A stretch of 64,000 nucleotides of DNA from Brevibacterium sediminis (GTDB taxonomy: Bacteria; Actinomycetota; Actinomycetes; Actinomycetales; Brevibacteriaceae), in assembly GCF_013623905.1 (NCBI RefSeq), contig NZ_JABKDD010000004.1, positions 186,001 to 250,000 of the forward strand. The letters run 5' to 3'. Positions 42,041-51,256 of this stretch are shown here, piece after piece. Within the stretch, counting starts at the first letter, position 1, and the number at the start of each line of letters is the position of its first letter. The notes beneath the pieces are model-generated. The model made no database searches. It was not told the DNA's origin and was given only the letters and a program-made list of their open reading frames with translations. The position numbers and the translations under genes are program-made.

Positions 42041-43831
42041 TCAGTCCTTGATCGCGCGCTCACCGATGCTCAGGTCGAGGGGGAAATCGACGGGGGCATC
42101 TCCGAACAGCAGTCGACCCGCCGAGGCGGCCGCCGCCCTGATCGCCTCCGCCGCCTCCTCGGCCTGCTCGGTCGGGGCATGGACGATGACCTCATCGTGG
42201 AGGAAGAACACGAGGTGAGCACGGCGGGCGAACACCGGCCCCGAGGCGGCCGCCTCAGATGTGTCCTCGATCTCCGGAAGCCGCGCCAGGCGCAGCCGCA
42301 GGTCGGCCAGCCAGGCCAGCGCCCATTCGGCCGCTGTGCCCTGAACGACGAAGTTGCGGGTGAATCGTCCCTGGTCGCCGGCGGCCCGCCTGGCCCGCTG
42401 CTCATCGGCACCGGTGGCGTCGAAGCGGTTCGCCGCCCTCTGCAGTCTCTGCCACCCCTCGCCGGGCGGCGGGGAGGTCCGTCCCAACCAGGTGGATACG
42501 ACTCCTCCCTGTCGTCCCGCCTCGGCGGCGGAATCGACGAGGTGCATGGCGGCGGGGAAATTCTGCCGCAGACGCGGCACCAGGGCTCCGGCCTCCCCGG
42601 TCGTCGATCCGTACATCGCCCCGAGCACCGCGATCTTCGCCTCCTGCCGGGTGGCCACGACGCCGGCGTCGACGAGCCCGGAGTAGAGATCGCGGCCGAA
42701 TCCGGCCGCGGCCATCGCCCGGTCTCCGGACATGGCGGCGAGCGCACGGGGTTCGAGCTGGGCGACATCGGCGGAAACGAGCCGCCATCCCTCGTCGGCA
42801 CGCAGGGCCGGACGCAGCTGTCGCGGGATCTGCAGGGCCCCTCCCCCGCTGGCCGCCCACCGTCCGGTGACGACCCCGCCGGGCACGTACACGGGTCGGT
42901 ACCGTCCGTCATCAACCCATTCGTCGAGCCAGTGCCAGCCGTTGGCGCTCAGCAGCCGCGCCATCTTCTTGTACTCGAGCAGGGGCGCGATCGCCGGATG
43001 TTCGCTCGTCTGCAGCTCCCATTTCGAGGTCGAGGCGACATTGATGCCGGCATTGCGCAGCGACGCGAGCAACCGGTTCGGCGAATCGAGGTTGACCCGC
43101 GGATCCTCAAGGGCCGCGCGGACTTCCTCGGCCTTGGACAGCATCTTCTGAGGCTTCCCGTCCCGGATCGGCCGGGGACCGAGCAGTTCGGTCAGTATCC
43201 GATCGTGTTCGGCTTCGTCCCAGGGCACCCCTGCCGCACGCATCTCTGCGGCGACGAGTCCTCCCGCCGATTCCGCGGCCAGCAGCAGCCTCAGGCGTCC
43301 CGGATCGCTCGCGGTCTCGATCGCCGCGGTCTGCCGGACATGTTCGGCCAGGGCCGCCTCGAGGTCGTGCGGAACCTGTGGGATGAATCCGCGACCGGCA
43401 TCGACGTCGAAGAGAGCGGCCGCCTGTTCGGGTGCGGCGGCGTCGGCGGGCGCGGCGTCCCATTCGTAGGCGGCGCGCACCGCCTCCGGTGCGGTGACGA
43501 GTTCGGAGCGGGCGAGGATCGCATGAGCCAGACGCAGATCATGGCAGCGCTCAAGGCTCACCCCGGCCGCGAGCAGCGGGGGGCACCATTTCGCGGTGTC
43601 GCTGAGGACCCAGCGAGGGCGGGCTCCGCCCGGTTCGCTCGGATCTCCCCCGGCTCCGCCCTCACGGTCACGGACGAAATCGGGCAGGTCCGCCTCGGCG
43701 AGGTCGATCCGACCGATCTCCCGACCTGCGCTGTCGAGGTCGGCGATTCCGAACCGCTGCCCCTCGAACCCGGTTCCGGGCACGGTTCCGAACACGCAGG
43801 CGGCGGGCCGCTGAGCGGGGGCGGAGGTCAT
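42041..43831 (-). CDS. Bifunctional 3'-5' exonuclease / family A DNA polymerase
   Basis: A 596-residue protein with a degenerate exonuclease-like N-terminal half and a C-terminal family A polymerase: motif A around SADVAQLEPRALAAMSGD, the motif B/O-helix region around KIAVLGAMYGSTTGEA, and motif C FLHDEVIVHAP. It is shorter than Pol I (about 900 residues) and lacks the 5' nuclease. Such stand-alone enzymes are found in actinobacteria in addition to PolA, with a probable repair role. The N-terminal exonuclease acidic residues are not all recognisable. Confidence 0.85.
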   Translation of the reverse strand: MTSAPAQRPAACVFGTVPGTGFEGQRFGIADLDSAGREIGRIDLAEADLPDFVRDREGGAGGDPSEPGGARPRWVLSDTAKWCPPLLAAGVSLERCHDLRLAHAILARSELVTAPEAVRAAYEWDAAPADAAAPEQAAALFDVDAGRGFIPQVPHDLEAALAEHVRQTAAIETASDPGRLRLLLAAESAGGLVAAEMRAAGVPWDEAEHDRILTELLGPRPIRDGKPQKMLSKAEEVRAALEDPRVNLDSPNRLLASLRNAGINVASTSKWELQTSEHPAIAPLLEYKKMARLLSANGWHWLDEWVDDGRYRPVYVPGGVVTGRWAASGGGALQIPRQLRPALRADEGWRLVSADVAQLEPRALAAMSGDRAMAAAGFGRDLYSGLVDAGVVATRQEAKIAVLGAMYGSTTGEAGALVPRLRQNFPAAMHLVDSAAEAGRQGGVVSTWLGRTSPPPGEGWQRLQRAANRFDATGADEQRARRAAGDQGRFTRNFVVQGTAAEWALAWLADLRLRLARLPEIEDTSEAAASGPVFARRAHLVFFLHDEVIVHAPTEQAEEAAEAIRAAAASAGRLLFGDAPVDFPLDLSIGERAIKD

Positions 43832-43992
43832 GGATCCAGCCTACGCCGCGGGCTCGCTCGGACAGTCGCTCGGACGATCTCCCGCTCTCCTGTCCGCACC
43901 CTGGCCCTGGCCGCCTGCCGCGAACGTGATCCTGGTAACGTCGAGAGCGAACTCCGGGTGCCGAACTCCGCTCGAAAGGTCAGACACACAAC

Positions 43993-45366
43993 ATGGACGT
44001 TGTCTCCTCCCTCACCTCCGCTCTGCCGGCCGAAGCCGTCATCACCGATCCCGATTCGATGGACGCCTACCGCTGGGACCGTGCGAACGACCCCGATGCC
44101 GGGGTTCCTGCCGCCGTGGTCCGGGTGAGAACCACCGAGGAGGTGCAGACGGTGGTCCGCATCGCCGCCGAGGCGAAGGTCCCGATCGTGCCCCGCGGCG
44201 CCGGATCCGGCCTGTCGGGCGGCAGCTCCGCGATCGCCGGCGGAATCGTGCTGTCCCTGGACAAGATGCGCGAGATCAGCATCGATCCCGTCACCCGCAT
44301 GGCCACGGTCCAGCCGGGCGCCTTCAATGCCGAGGTCAAGGCCGCCGCGGCCGAACACGGCCTGTGGTACCCGCCGGACCCCTCGTCCTTCGAGTTCTGC
44401 TCCATCGGCGGCAACATCGCCACGAACGCCGGCGGCCTGTGCTGCGTGAAATACGGTGTGACCACGGACTATGTCCTCGGGATGACCGTCGTCCTCGCCG
44501 ATGGTCGGGCGGTCAAACTCGGCGGCCCGAGGCTCAAGGACGTCGCGGGTCTGCCGCTGACGAAGCTCTTCGTCGGTTCCGAGGGGACCTTGGGCGTGAT
44601 CACCGAGGTCACCCTGCGGCTCATTCCCGCCCAGCTGCCCCCGACGACCGTCGTCGCGATGTTCCCGAAGCTCGCCGATGCCACGAACGCCGTGCTCGAG
44701 ATCGCGAAGGCCATGCGACCCTCGATGCTCGAGTTCATGGACAAGCCCTCGATCAACGCCGTCGAGGATGAGCTGAAGATGGGGCTCGACCGTGAGGCCG
44801 AGGGCATGCTCGTCATCCAGTCCGACGAACCCGGCGAGCACTGCACTGTGCAGGCGAAGATCATCGAGGAGATCTGCAACAGCAACTCTGCCTCAGAGTG
44901 CTATCTCACCGCCGACCCCGACGAGGGCGAAGCCTTCGTCACTGCCCGCCGGATCGCGATTCCGGCCGTGGAGAAGAAGGGGGCGCTGCTGCTCGAAGAC
45001 GTCGGCGTTCCGCTGCCGAAGCTCGGCGACCTGGTTCTCGGCATCGAGAAGATCGCGGCCGACCGCCAAGTGACGATCGCCGTCATCGCGCACGCCGGCG
45101 ACGGCAACACGCATCCGCTGCTCGTCCTCGATCCCAAGGATGAGGAACAGCAGAAGCGCGCGCAGATCGCCTACGGCGAAGTCATGGACCTGGCCACGGG
45201 GCTGGGCGGGACGATCACCGGTGAGCACGGCGTCGGCCGACTCAAGGCACCGTGGCTCGCGCCCTACCTCGGCGAGGACGTCATGGAGCTCAACCACCGG
45301 ATCAAGCAGGCCCTCGACCCGGACAACATCTTCAACCCGGGATCGGTCTACACCGGACTCGTCTGA
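43993..45366 (+). CDS. FAD-linked oxidase, GlcD/D-lactate dehydrogenase-like
   Basis: A 457-residue flavoprotein: FAD-binding type 4 domain with VPRGAGSGLSGGSSA (about 66-80) and ASGIG-like WYPPDPSSFEFCSIGGNIATNAGG (about 120-145), and the FAD-oxidase C domain with HAGDGNTHPLL and GTITGEHGVGRLK. Family members oxidise glycolate, D-lactate or 2-hydroxyglutarate with quinone or flavoprotein acceptors. There are no glcEF genes. The 3' end overlaps the convergent MFS gene by 19 bp. Confidence 0.87.
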   Translation: MDVVSSLTSALPAEAVITDPDSMDAYRWDRANDPDAGVPAAVVRVRTTEEVQTVVRIAAEAKVPIVPRGAGSGLSGGSSAIAGGIVLSLDKMREISIDPVTRMATVQPGAFNAEVKAAAAEHGLWYPPDPSSFEFCSIGGNIATNAGGLCCVKYGVTTDYVLGMTVVLADGRAVKLGGPRLKDVAGLPLTKLFVGSEGTLGVITEVTLRLIPAQLPPTTVVAMFPKLADATNAVLEIAKAMRPSMLEFMDKPSINAVEDELKMGLDREAEGMLVIQSDEPGEHCTVQAKIIEEICNSNSASECYLTADPDEGEAFVTARRIAIPAVEKKGALLLEDVGVPLPKLGDLVLGIEKIAADRQVTIAVIAHAGDGNTHPLLVLDPKDEEQQKRAQIAYGEVMDLATGLGGTITGEHGVGRLKAPWLAPYLGEDVMELNHRIKQALDPDNIFNPGSVYTGLV

Positions 45367-46619
45367 GGTTCCGGCCGGGGTTCGCGGCGCAGCAGCGGCG
45401 CGAGGGCGAGCACGATCAGCAGCACGCCCATGGGGATGAGCAGAGCCGTCCGCAGCCCCCAGTGGTCCCCGACCAGACCGAGCGCGGGCGGTCCGACGAG
45501 GAACGCAAGGTAGCCGATCGTCGAGACCGCGGCCACCCGTTTGGCCGGCTGCGCGCCCGAGGCACCTGCCTCCGACAGTGCCACCGGAAAGCCGAGCGAG
45601 GTTCCGAGCCCCCAGAGGAGCACGGCGGCAGCGGCGACGATCTGACTGTCGACGAGGGAGGCCAGGCCGATTCCGAGGAAGCCGAACGCCGCGCTGACGA
45701 GGAGCACATTGGCGCGACCGAAACGCTGGACGATGCCGCCGCCGAGGAAGCGGCCGATCGTCATCGCCGCCGCGAAGATCGCATAGACGCTCGAACCGAG
45801 CGCGGGGTCGAAGCCGTGCCCGTCGACCATGACCAGCGGCAGCCAGTCGTTCGCGGTGCCCTCGGCGAGGGCCATCCCGAGCACGATCGCACCGATGACG
45901 ATCAGCCGCGGGTCCCTCCACACCGAGGCGGTGCCAGCCGGCCGTGGACTCGACTCGGGACCTGAACCGGGGGCCGCCTCGGCGAGGTCCCCTGACACGG
46001 CAGCGTTCCGGCCCGTCCCCGCGGGGACGTGGCGCATCGCCGGCACTATGACGACGACGCCGAGGATGCCGATGAGGAGGAGGTGGACGAGAACGGGGAA
46101 GTCGGCGGCGGTGGCGAGGATCCCGATGACGGCGCCGATGACGGTGCCGAGGCTGAAGAAACCGTGGAGGCCCGGCAGGAAAGGGCGATCGAGATGCTTC
46201 TCGAGTTCCGCCCCCTCGACGTTCATCGCGACCTCTCCAGTACCCATGCCGAGTCCGAAGACGACGAGACCTGCGGCGACGACGAACGACTGCGACCAGG
46301 CGGCGCCGAGGCCGATGATGGGCATGCTCGCGATGACTCCGAGCGTGCCGAGGCCGATGATCGGTCGCGCCCCGAAGCGGCCGACGAGCGGCCCGGAGGC
46401 GAGGATTCCGAGCATCGACCCGATGGAGAGTCCGAAGAGGACGAGGCCCATCCGTGCCGTACTCGCGTCGAGGACGTCACGGATCGACGGGGTGCGGGTC
46501 ACCCACGAGGCGATGGTGATGCCGGGGAGGAAGAAGAGTGCGAGCAGGGACAGACGGCGAGCGCGCAGGGTCGAGGAGCGATTCGTCGCGGGGGTCGGCA
46601 CGGCCTGCTCTTCGGACAT
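45348..46619 (-). CDS. MFS transporter
   Basis: A 423-residue protein with 12 membrane segments and a central charged loop (about 205-235), in the fucose-permease/YbjJ-like branch of the major facilitator superfamily. GAGGAGATGATCCG precedes the ATG. The divergent TetR gene and two operator copies between them suggest that it is a TetR-controlled exporter or importer. Substrate not determinable. Confidence 0.87.
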   Translation of the reverse strand: MSEEQAVPTPATNRSSTLRARRLSLLALFFLPGITIASWVTRTPSIRDVLDASTARMGLVLFGLSIGSMLGILASGPLVGRFGARPIIGLGTLGVIASMPIIGLGAAWSQSFVVAAGLVVFGLGMGTGEVAMNVEGAELEKHLDRPFLPGLHGFFSLGTVIGAVIGILATAADFPVLVHLLLIGILGVVVIVPAMRHVPAGTGRNAAVSGDLAEAAPGSGPESSPRPAGTASVWRDPRLIVIGAIVLGMALAEGTANDWLPLVMVDGHGFDPALGSSVYAIFAAAMTIGRFLGGGIVQRFGRANVLLVSAAFGFLGIGLASLVDSQIVAAAAVLLWGLGTSLGFPVALSEAGASGAQPAKRVAAVSTIGYLAFLVGPPALGLVGDHWGLRTALLIPMGVLLIVLALAPLLRREPRPEPQTSPV

Positions 46620-46673
46620 CGGATCATCTCCTCATCGGTGTGCACTGTGCTCAGGCGGACAGCCCTCGGATCG

Positions 46674-46689
46674 GTGTACGGATGTACAC
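46674..46689. promoter_or_regulatory. TetR operator copy 1
   Basis: GTGTAC-GGAT-GTACAC, perfect 6-4-6 palindrome between the divergent MFS and TetR genes. Confidence 0.7.
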
Positions 46690-46699
46690 ACATTGATCA

Positions 46700-46715
46700 G
46701 TGTACAAATGTACAC
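46700..46715. promoter_or_regulatory. TetR operator copy 2
   Basis: GTGTAC-AAAT-GTACAC, the same arms as copy 1, 26 bp centre to centre, so on about the same helix face two and a half turns apart. Confidence 0.7.
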
Positions 46716-46812
46716 TCTCAGTTGTCCGTCTGTCACAGCTGACAGATCTGTCGCGGGAGTCAAGAACCGACCGCACGGACTGATCACGGGATTCGACGAA
46801 GGAGGGGGCCGA

Positions 46813-47370
46813 ATGAGTGCACGCAGCGGAGTGCCGAACGACCCCGGCCGCCGGGAACGGATCATCGCGGCCGCCCTCGAGCTCATCCTCGACGACGGCG
46901 TCGCCCGGGTCTCCCACCGCGCCGTCGCAGCACGCGCGGACGTCCCCCTGGGGTCGATGACCTACCACTTCACCAGCATCGACGAGGTGATCACCGAGGC
47001 GTTCCGTCGGCTCGTCGACAGACTCTCCGGCCGCTACCGCGCAGGTCTGCACGAGGCGGCGACCCCCGCCGAGGCGCGCGAGGCCGTCGTCGAGATCATC
47101 TGCGGCGATACCTTCGCCTCCCCTCGGGAGATGGCGGGGATCTTCGAGCTCTACTCCTATGGGCGCAGCTCCCCCGACTCCGCCGAGCTCGCCGCCTCCT
47201 GGATGGGCATCAGCGCGGCCGCGCTGACCGAACACTTCACCCCCGACGCGGCTCACGCAATCGATGCGCTCATCGAGGGATGGACGATCCATCACCATCT
47301 CGACGGCAAGGCACCCGACCGGGAACTCGTGCGCGCGGCGGTGACCGCGCTGACCTCCTCAGCACTGTAG
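46813..47370 (+). CDS. TetR-family transcriptional regulator
   Basis: A 185-residue regulator. N-terminal helix-turn-helix RRERIIAAALELILDDGVARVSHRAVAARADVPLGSMTYHF (about 14-53), then a helical ligand domain. The ATG at 46813 follows GGAGGGGG. Upstream frame sequence antisense to the MFS gene is not coding. It probably represses the divergent MFS gene through the two palindromes at 46674-46715. Confidence 0.88.
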   Translation: MSARSGVPNDPGRRERIIAAALELILDDGVARVSHRAVAARADVPLGSMTYHFTSIDEVITEAFRRLVDRLSGRYRAGLHEAATPAEAREAVVEIICGDTFASPREMAGIFELYSYGRSSPDSAELAASWMGISAAALTEHFTPDAAHAIDALIEGWTIHHHLDGKAPDRELVRAAVTALTSSAL

Positions 47371-47497
47371 AGACTTCCTCGGCATGGCATGACAGTTTCA
47401 GCGATATTCTGAGCACAGCTGTCGAATCGGCGTCGATTCGATCGTCTTCTCTGTGAGCGACCGAAATCCGGCCGCCGCACACAGAACGGAGCGAACC

Positions 47498-47932
47498 ATG
47501 CGCTACTCACTGATCTTCCACGCACCCGAGCCCGGAGCCGACGGCCCCGCCCCCACCGAAGAGGACTTCCGGGAGATGATGCGCCTCATGGACGACTTCG
47601 GCCAGGCGCTGACCTCGGCCGGGGTCGTCGTCGCCTGGGAGATGCTCGCACCCCACTCCGAGACGAAGACCGTGACCCGCAGGACCGGAGAAGTCGTCAT
47701 CGAGGATGGGCCCTTCGCCGCGGCGAAGGAGGCCCTGGCCGGGGTCGTCGTCATCGACGTTCCTGACATCGAGGCGGCCCTGGCCTGGGCCGAGAAGTTC
47801 CCCGGCACGAGCTACGGCACCATCGAGGTCCGACCCGCGGCGACTTCGTTCGTCGACGGCGCCTGGACCCGACCGGGTGACGAGCCGACTCGACCCGGCG
47901 ACTGCCCGTCCCTCCCGGGCGGCTCCTCCTGA
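47498..47932 (+). CDS. YCII-related protein
   Basis: A 144-residue protein with the YCII fold (MRYSLIFHAPE... EMMRLMDDFGQALTSAGVVVAWEML...GPFAAAKEALAGVVVIDVPDIEAALAWAEKFP) containing the conserved His/Asp pair region. YCII proteins next to ECF-type sigma factors are common and may act as partners or enzymes of unknown role. The ATG at 47498 follows ACGGAGCG. Its stop is 10 bp before the sigma gene. The Pro/Gly-rich C-terminus is variable. Confidence 0.83.
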   Translation: MRYSLIFHAPEPGADGPAPTEEDFREMMRLMDDFGQALTSAGVVVAWEMLAPHSETKTVTRRTGEVVIEDGPFAAAKEALAGVVVIDVPDIEAALAWAEKFPGTSYGTIEVRPAATSFVDGAWTRPGDEPTRPGDCPSLPGGSS

Positions 47933-47942
47933 TCGCTCGCCG

Positions 47943-49196
47943 ATGATCGAGTATGCCGATCCTGCCGAGCGCGCGATGATCCTGTCCGAGGACGGCTGGG
48001 GCAGGATCATCGCGCTCATCGCGGCCGCCGATGGTGATATCTCCGGCGCCGAGGATGCGCTGTCCGCGGCGCTCGAACGTGCCGTGACCGCGTGGCGGGC
48101 CCACGGACCGCCCGCCAACCCCGAGGGCTGGCTCTACCGGGTGGCTCTCAATGCCCGCCGGGACGTGTGGAGATCGGCGGCGGCACGGACCTCGACGGCC
48201 CTCGATGAGGAGACGATCGACCGCATCGACGCCGGCACCGACCCTGCCCATCACGACCCTGACGCCCTGCCCGACCGCCGGCTCGAACTCCTCGCCGCCT
48301 GCGCCCACCCGGACATCGATCCTCCCGCCCGGCCGCTGCTCATGCTCTCGGCGGTGATGGGGATGACGGCAAAACAGATCGCGGCGGCCATGGCACTGCC
48401 CGCCGCCACCGTCTCTGCCCGTCTGACCAGGGCGAAGAAGCGCGTTGCCGGTCTCGGTGTCGCCTTCGGCAGTCCCGACCGTCTCGACCTCGAGTCCCGT
48501 CTGCCCGATGTGTTTGAGGCGATCTACGGGGCATTCGCCATCGAATGGGCTCAGGCGGCCGCGCAGCCGCGGGAGGGCATGATCGGCGAGGCCCTGTACC
48601 TGTCCCGCCTCGTGGCCGAACTCTGCCCCGGTGACGGCGAATCCCACGGACTGGCCGCCCTCATCCACCTCTCCGCAGCCCGGTTCCCCGCTCGTCGCAG
48701 CGACGACGGACGATTCGTGCCCCTGTCCGACCAGAACCCGGACCGCTGGGACGGAACTCTCACGGAGGCGGGCGAGCGCCACCTCGTCGAGGTCCACCGC
48801 TGCGGACACGTCGGCCGATTCGGGCTCGAGGCGGCCATCCAACTCCTCCATATGGCCGGAATCCGCACCGGATCCACGGATTGGCCGATGCTGCTGCGCC
48901 TCCACGACGATCTCGCGCAGGTGGCCCCGAGTCTCGGCGGGTCGGTCTCCCGAGCGGCCGTCCTCGCCGAGGTCGACGGCCCCGAGGCGGGACTGGCCGC
49001 TCTCGACGCGCTGGGCTTCGACCCGGACGGCCAAGACGATAAGCGCGTCTCCGCCTTCCAACCTGCCTGGGTGCTGCGGGCTCATCTGCTCACCCGCCTC
49101 GGCCGCACAGACGAGGCGGCCACCGCCCGCCGGCGGGCGCTCGACCTGACCACCGACCCGGCCGAACGCGAGTACCTCTCGGCAGGACTCACCTGA
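47943..49196 (+). CDS. ECF-like RNA polymerase sigma factor with DUF6596-type C-terminal extension
   Basis: A 417-residue protein. Region 2 (about 15-85, EDALSAALERAVTAWRAHGPPANPEGWLYRVALNARRD) and region 4 (about 120-165, LMLSAVMGMTAKQIAAAMALPAATVSARLTRAKKRV) are ECF-like; the remaining 250 residues form the helical extension found in this sigma group. The extension likely replaces a separate anti-sigma factor. It is coupled to the YCII gene. It belongs to the large actinobacterial group often annotated as SigJ/DUF6596 sigma factors; targets are unknown. Confidence 0.85.
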   Translation: MIEYADPAERAMILSEDGWGRIIALIAAADGDISGAEDALSAALERAVTAWRAHGPPANPEGWLYRVALNARRDVWRSAAARTSTALDEETIDRIDAGTDPAHHDPDALPDRRLELLAACAHPDIDPPARPLLMLSAVMGMTAKQIAAAMALPAATVSARLTRAKKRVAGLGVAFGSPDRLDLESRLPDVFEAIYGAFAIEWAQAAAQPREGMIGEALYLSRLVAELCPGDGESHGLAALIHLSAARFPARRSDDGRFVPLSDQNPDRWDGTLTEAGERHLVEVHRCGHVGRFGLEAAIQLLHMAGIRTGSTDWPMLLRLHDDLAQVAPSLGGSVSRAAVLAEVDGPEAGLAALDALGFDPDGQDDKRVSAFQPAWVLRAHLLTRLGRTDEAATARRRALDLTTDPAEREYLSAGLT

Positions 49197-49238
49197 GACG
49201 GACGTCACCTCGTCTTCGGGATGGGCGGGGGTACGGCA

Positions 49239-49244
49239 TATGAT
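49239..49244 (+). promoter_or_regulatory. -10 element of the mevalonate cluster
   Basis: TATGAT fits a -10 hexamer 37 bp before the mvaK1 start; the -35 region (TTCGGG near 49215) is weak. Confidence 0.4.
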
Positions 49245-49280
49245 GGTGAAATCAATCCACAGACTCCGAAACCATCCTGC

Positions 49281-50243
49281 ATGCACAATTCCTCTCAGAC
49301 CGAACCCGCCCAGGGCACATCCCAGGGCTTCGCCCACGCAAAGGCGATCCTGTTCGGCGAACACGCGGTTGTCTACGGCTCTCCGGCCGTCGCAGTGCCA
49401 TTGCACGGGCTCGGAGTCCAGACCGATATCCGCCGGTCCCCGCATCAGGAGACCCGGATCGAGAGCCAGCTGTTCTCCGGAAATGCGCAGACCGCTCCGG
49501 AGCCGATGGGCCCCGTCGTCGCCGGTCTCAACGCCGCGCTGAAGGCCGTGGGAAATCCCGACGCCGAGGTGGAGCTGCTCATCCGTTCGGCGATCCCCCA
49601 CAGCCGGGGCTTGGGTTCGAGTGCAGCCGTGGCCACCTCCGTGGCCCGCGCGGTCGCGAACCTGCATGCGACGGTCTTCGACGAGAACACCCTCCACGAG
49701 ATCGTGCAGGCGGCCGAGACCGTCGCCCATGGCCGACCCAGCGGAATCGACGCCTGGGCCGTGGCCAAACCCGCCCCCATCCGCTTCCAGACCGGTTGCG
49801 CCCAGACCATCGACGTCGGTCAGCGCCTCGTCTTCGTCCTCGCGGACTCCGGTCATCACGGGTCCACCGCCGAGGCGGTCGGAGGGGTCCGTGCCCGCCG
49901 TGACGCCGATCCTGTGCGCATCGGAGGGATGATCGACCGTCTGGCCGAGATCACCGATTCCGCCGTCGACAACATCCGCTCCGGTGATCGTCGGGCGATC
50001 GGCACGCTGATGAACGAAGCCCATGGACTGCTCGGCAGCCTCGGTGTGTCGACCCCGACCCTCGATTCCCTCGTCGACGCCGCCACCGCGGCCGGAGCCT
50101 GGGGTGCCAAACTCACCGGCGGCGGACTCGGCGGCTGCGTGCTGGCCCTGACCGAGGACGATGATTCGGCCGAAGAGCTCGCCGAGGCCCTGCGCAAGGC
50201 GGGAGCACCCCGCACCTGGACGACGGAGGTCAGACCGACATGA
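49281..50243 (+). CDS. mvaK1: Mevalonate kinase
   Basis: A 320-residue GHMP kinase: AKAILFGEHAVVYG (about 19-32), ATP loop PHSRGLGSSAAVATS (about 108-122) and the C-terminal KLTGGGLGGC. It phosphorylates mevalonate at C5. First gene of a six-gene cluster on the plus strand. I choose the ATG at 49281 by homology; there is no clear ribosome-binding site, and a -10-like TATGAT lies close, so the leader may be short. Overlaps mvaD by 4 bp. Confidence 0.92.
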   Translation: MHNSSQTEPAQGTSQGFAHAKAILFGEHAVVYGSPAVAVPLHGLGVQTDIRRSPHQETRIESQLFSGNAQTAPEPMGPVVAGLNAALKAVGNPDAEVELLIRSAIPHSRGLGSSAAVATSVARAVANLHATVFDENTLHEIVQAAETVAHGRPSGIDAWAVAKPAPIRFQTGCAQTIDVGQRLVFVLADSGHHGSTAEAVGGVRARRDADPVRIGGMIDRLAEITDSAVDNIRSGDRRAIGTLMNEAHGLLGSLGVSTPTLDSLVDAATAAGAWGAKLTGGGLGGCVLALTEDDDSAEELAEALRKAGAPRTWTTEVRPT

Positions 50244-51256
50244 GAACGACGACGGCGCGGGCCTACCCGAACATCGCCCTGGTCAAGTACTGGGGCAAGG
50301 CCGATGAGGAGCTCATCCTGCCTGCTGCGGGCAGTCTGTCGCTGACCCTCGACCATTTCGAGACCACGACCACCGTGGTGCCCGCCCCGGACGCCGAGAC
50401 CGATGTCCTCGAACTCGACGGCGCACTCGCCGATGCCGGTCAGACGGACCGCATCTCCACCTTCCTCGACCATGTCCGTGACCTGGCCGGACGCGATGAT
50501 CGGGTCCTCGTCCGGTCCCGCAACTCCGTGCCCACGGGTGCCGGTCTGGCCTCCTCGGCGTCGGGCTTCGCAGCTCTGGCGACGGCCGCCGCCGGGGCCT
50601 TCGACCTCGACCTCGCACCCCGCGATCTCAGCCGGCTGGCCCGCCGCGGTTCGGGGTCGGCCTGCCGCTCGATTCCCGACGGCATCGCCGTCTGGCACGC
50701 CGGCGACGACGCCTCCTCCTTCGCCGAGACCGTTCCCGCTCCGGATATGCGGATGATCATCGTCACCGTCAACCGGGCCAGGAAGGCCGTGTCCTCCCGC
50801 GAGGCGATGCGCCTGACCGCCGCCACCTCTCCCTTCTACTCCGGCTGGGTGTCCTCGACCGAGGACTACCTCGAGCAGATGGTCGCCGCGTGCGCGGCCG
50901 GGGACTTCACCCGCATCGGCGAGATCACCGAATCCCACGCCCTGCGCATGCACGGACTCATCCAGTCCACCGTGCCGCCGATCCGGTTCCTCAATCCGAC
51001 CAGCCACGCGATCTTCGACGCCGTGGCCGAAGCCCGCGAGTCGGGGATCGAAGCCTATTCGACCGCCGATGCCGGCCCGAACGTCGCCGTCATCGTCCGC
51101 CCCCATGACGCCGAGGCGCTGGCCGAGAAGCTCTCCGGCTTCGGCGACGTCCGCGTCGTCGGACCCGGACCGGGAGCCCACCTGCTCACCGCCGCCGACG
51201 CAGTCCCGCCCGCAGACGCAGTGAACCCGGCTGCGGGTGAGGGCAGCCGGACATGA
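50240..51256 (+). CDS. mvaD: Diphosphomevalonate decarboxylase
   Basis: A 338-residue GHMP-family enzyme with the diagnostic N-terminus AYPNIALVKYWGKAD (about 8-22), SVPTGAGLASSASGFAAL (about 94-111) and the conserved Asp in TADAGPN. It makes isopentenyl diphosphate from mevalonate 5-diphosphate with ATP. ATGA overlap with mvaK1 and 4-bp overlap with mvaK2. Confidence 0.93.
   Translation: MRTTTARAYPNIALVKYWGKADEELILPAAGSLSLTLDHFETTTTVVPAPDAETDVLELDGALADAGQTDRISTFLDHVRDLAGRDDRVLVRSRNSVPTGAGLASSASGFAALATAAAGAFDLDLAPRDLSRLARRGSGSACRSIPDGIAVWHAGDDASSFAETVPAPDMRMIIVTVNRARKAVSSREAMRLTAATSPFYSGWVSSTEDYLEQMVAACAAGDFTRIGEITESHALRMHGLIQSTVPPIRFLNPTSHAIFDAVAEARESGIEAYSTADAGPNVAVIVRPHDAEALAEKLSGFGDVRVVGPGPGAHLLTAADAVPPADAVNPAAGEGSRT

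Noticed and set aside
47751-50024. Long minus-strand open frame of about 757 codons
   Set aside because: It is antisense to the sigma factor and mevalonate kinase genes, and no domain is recognisable.
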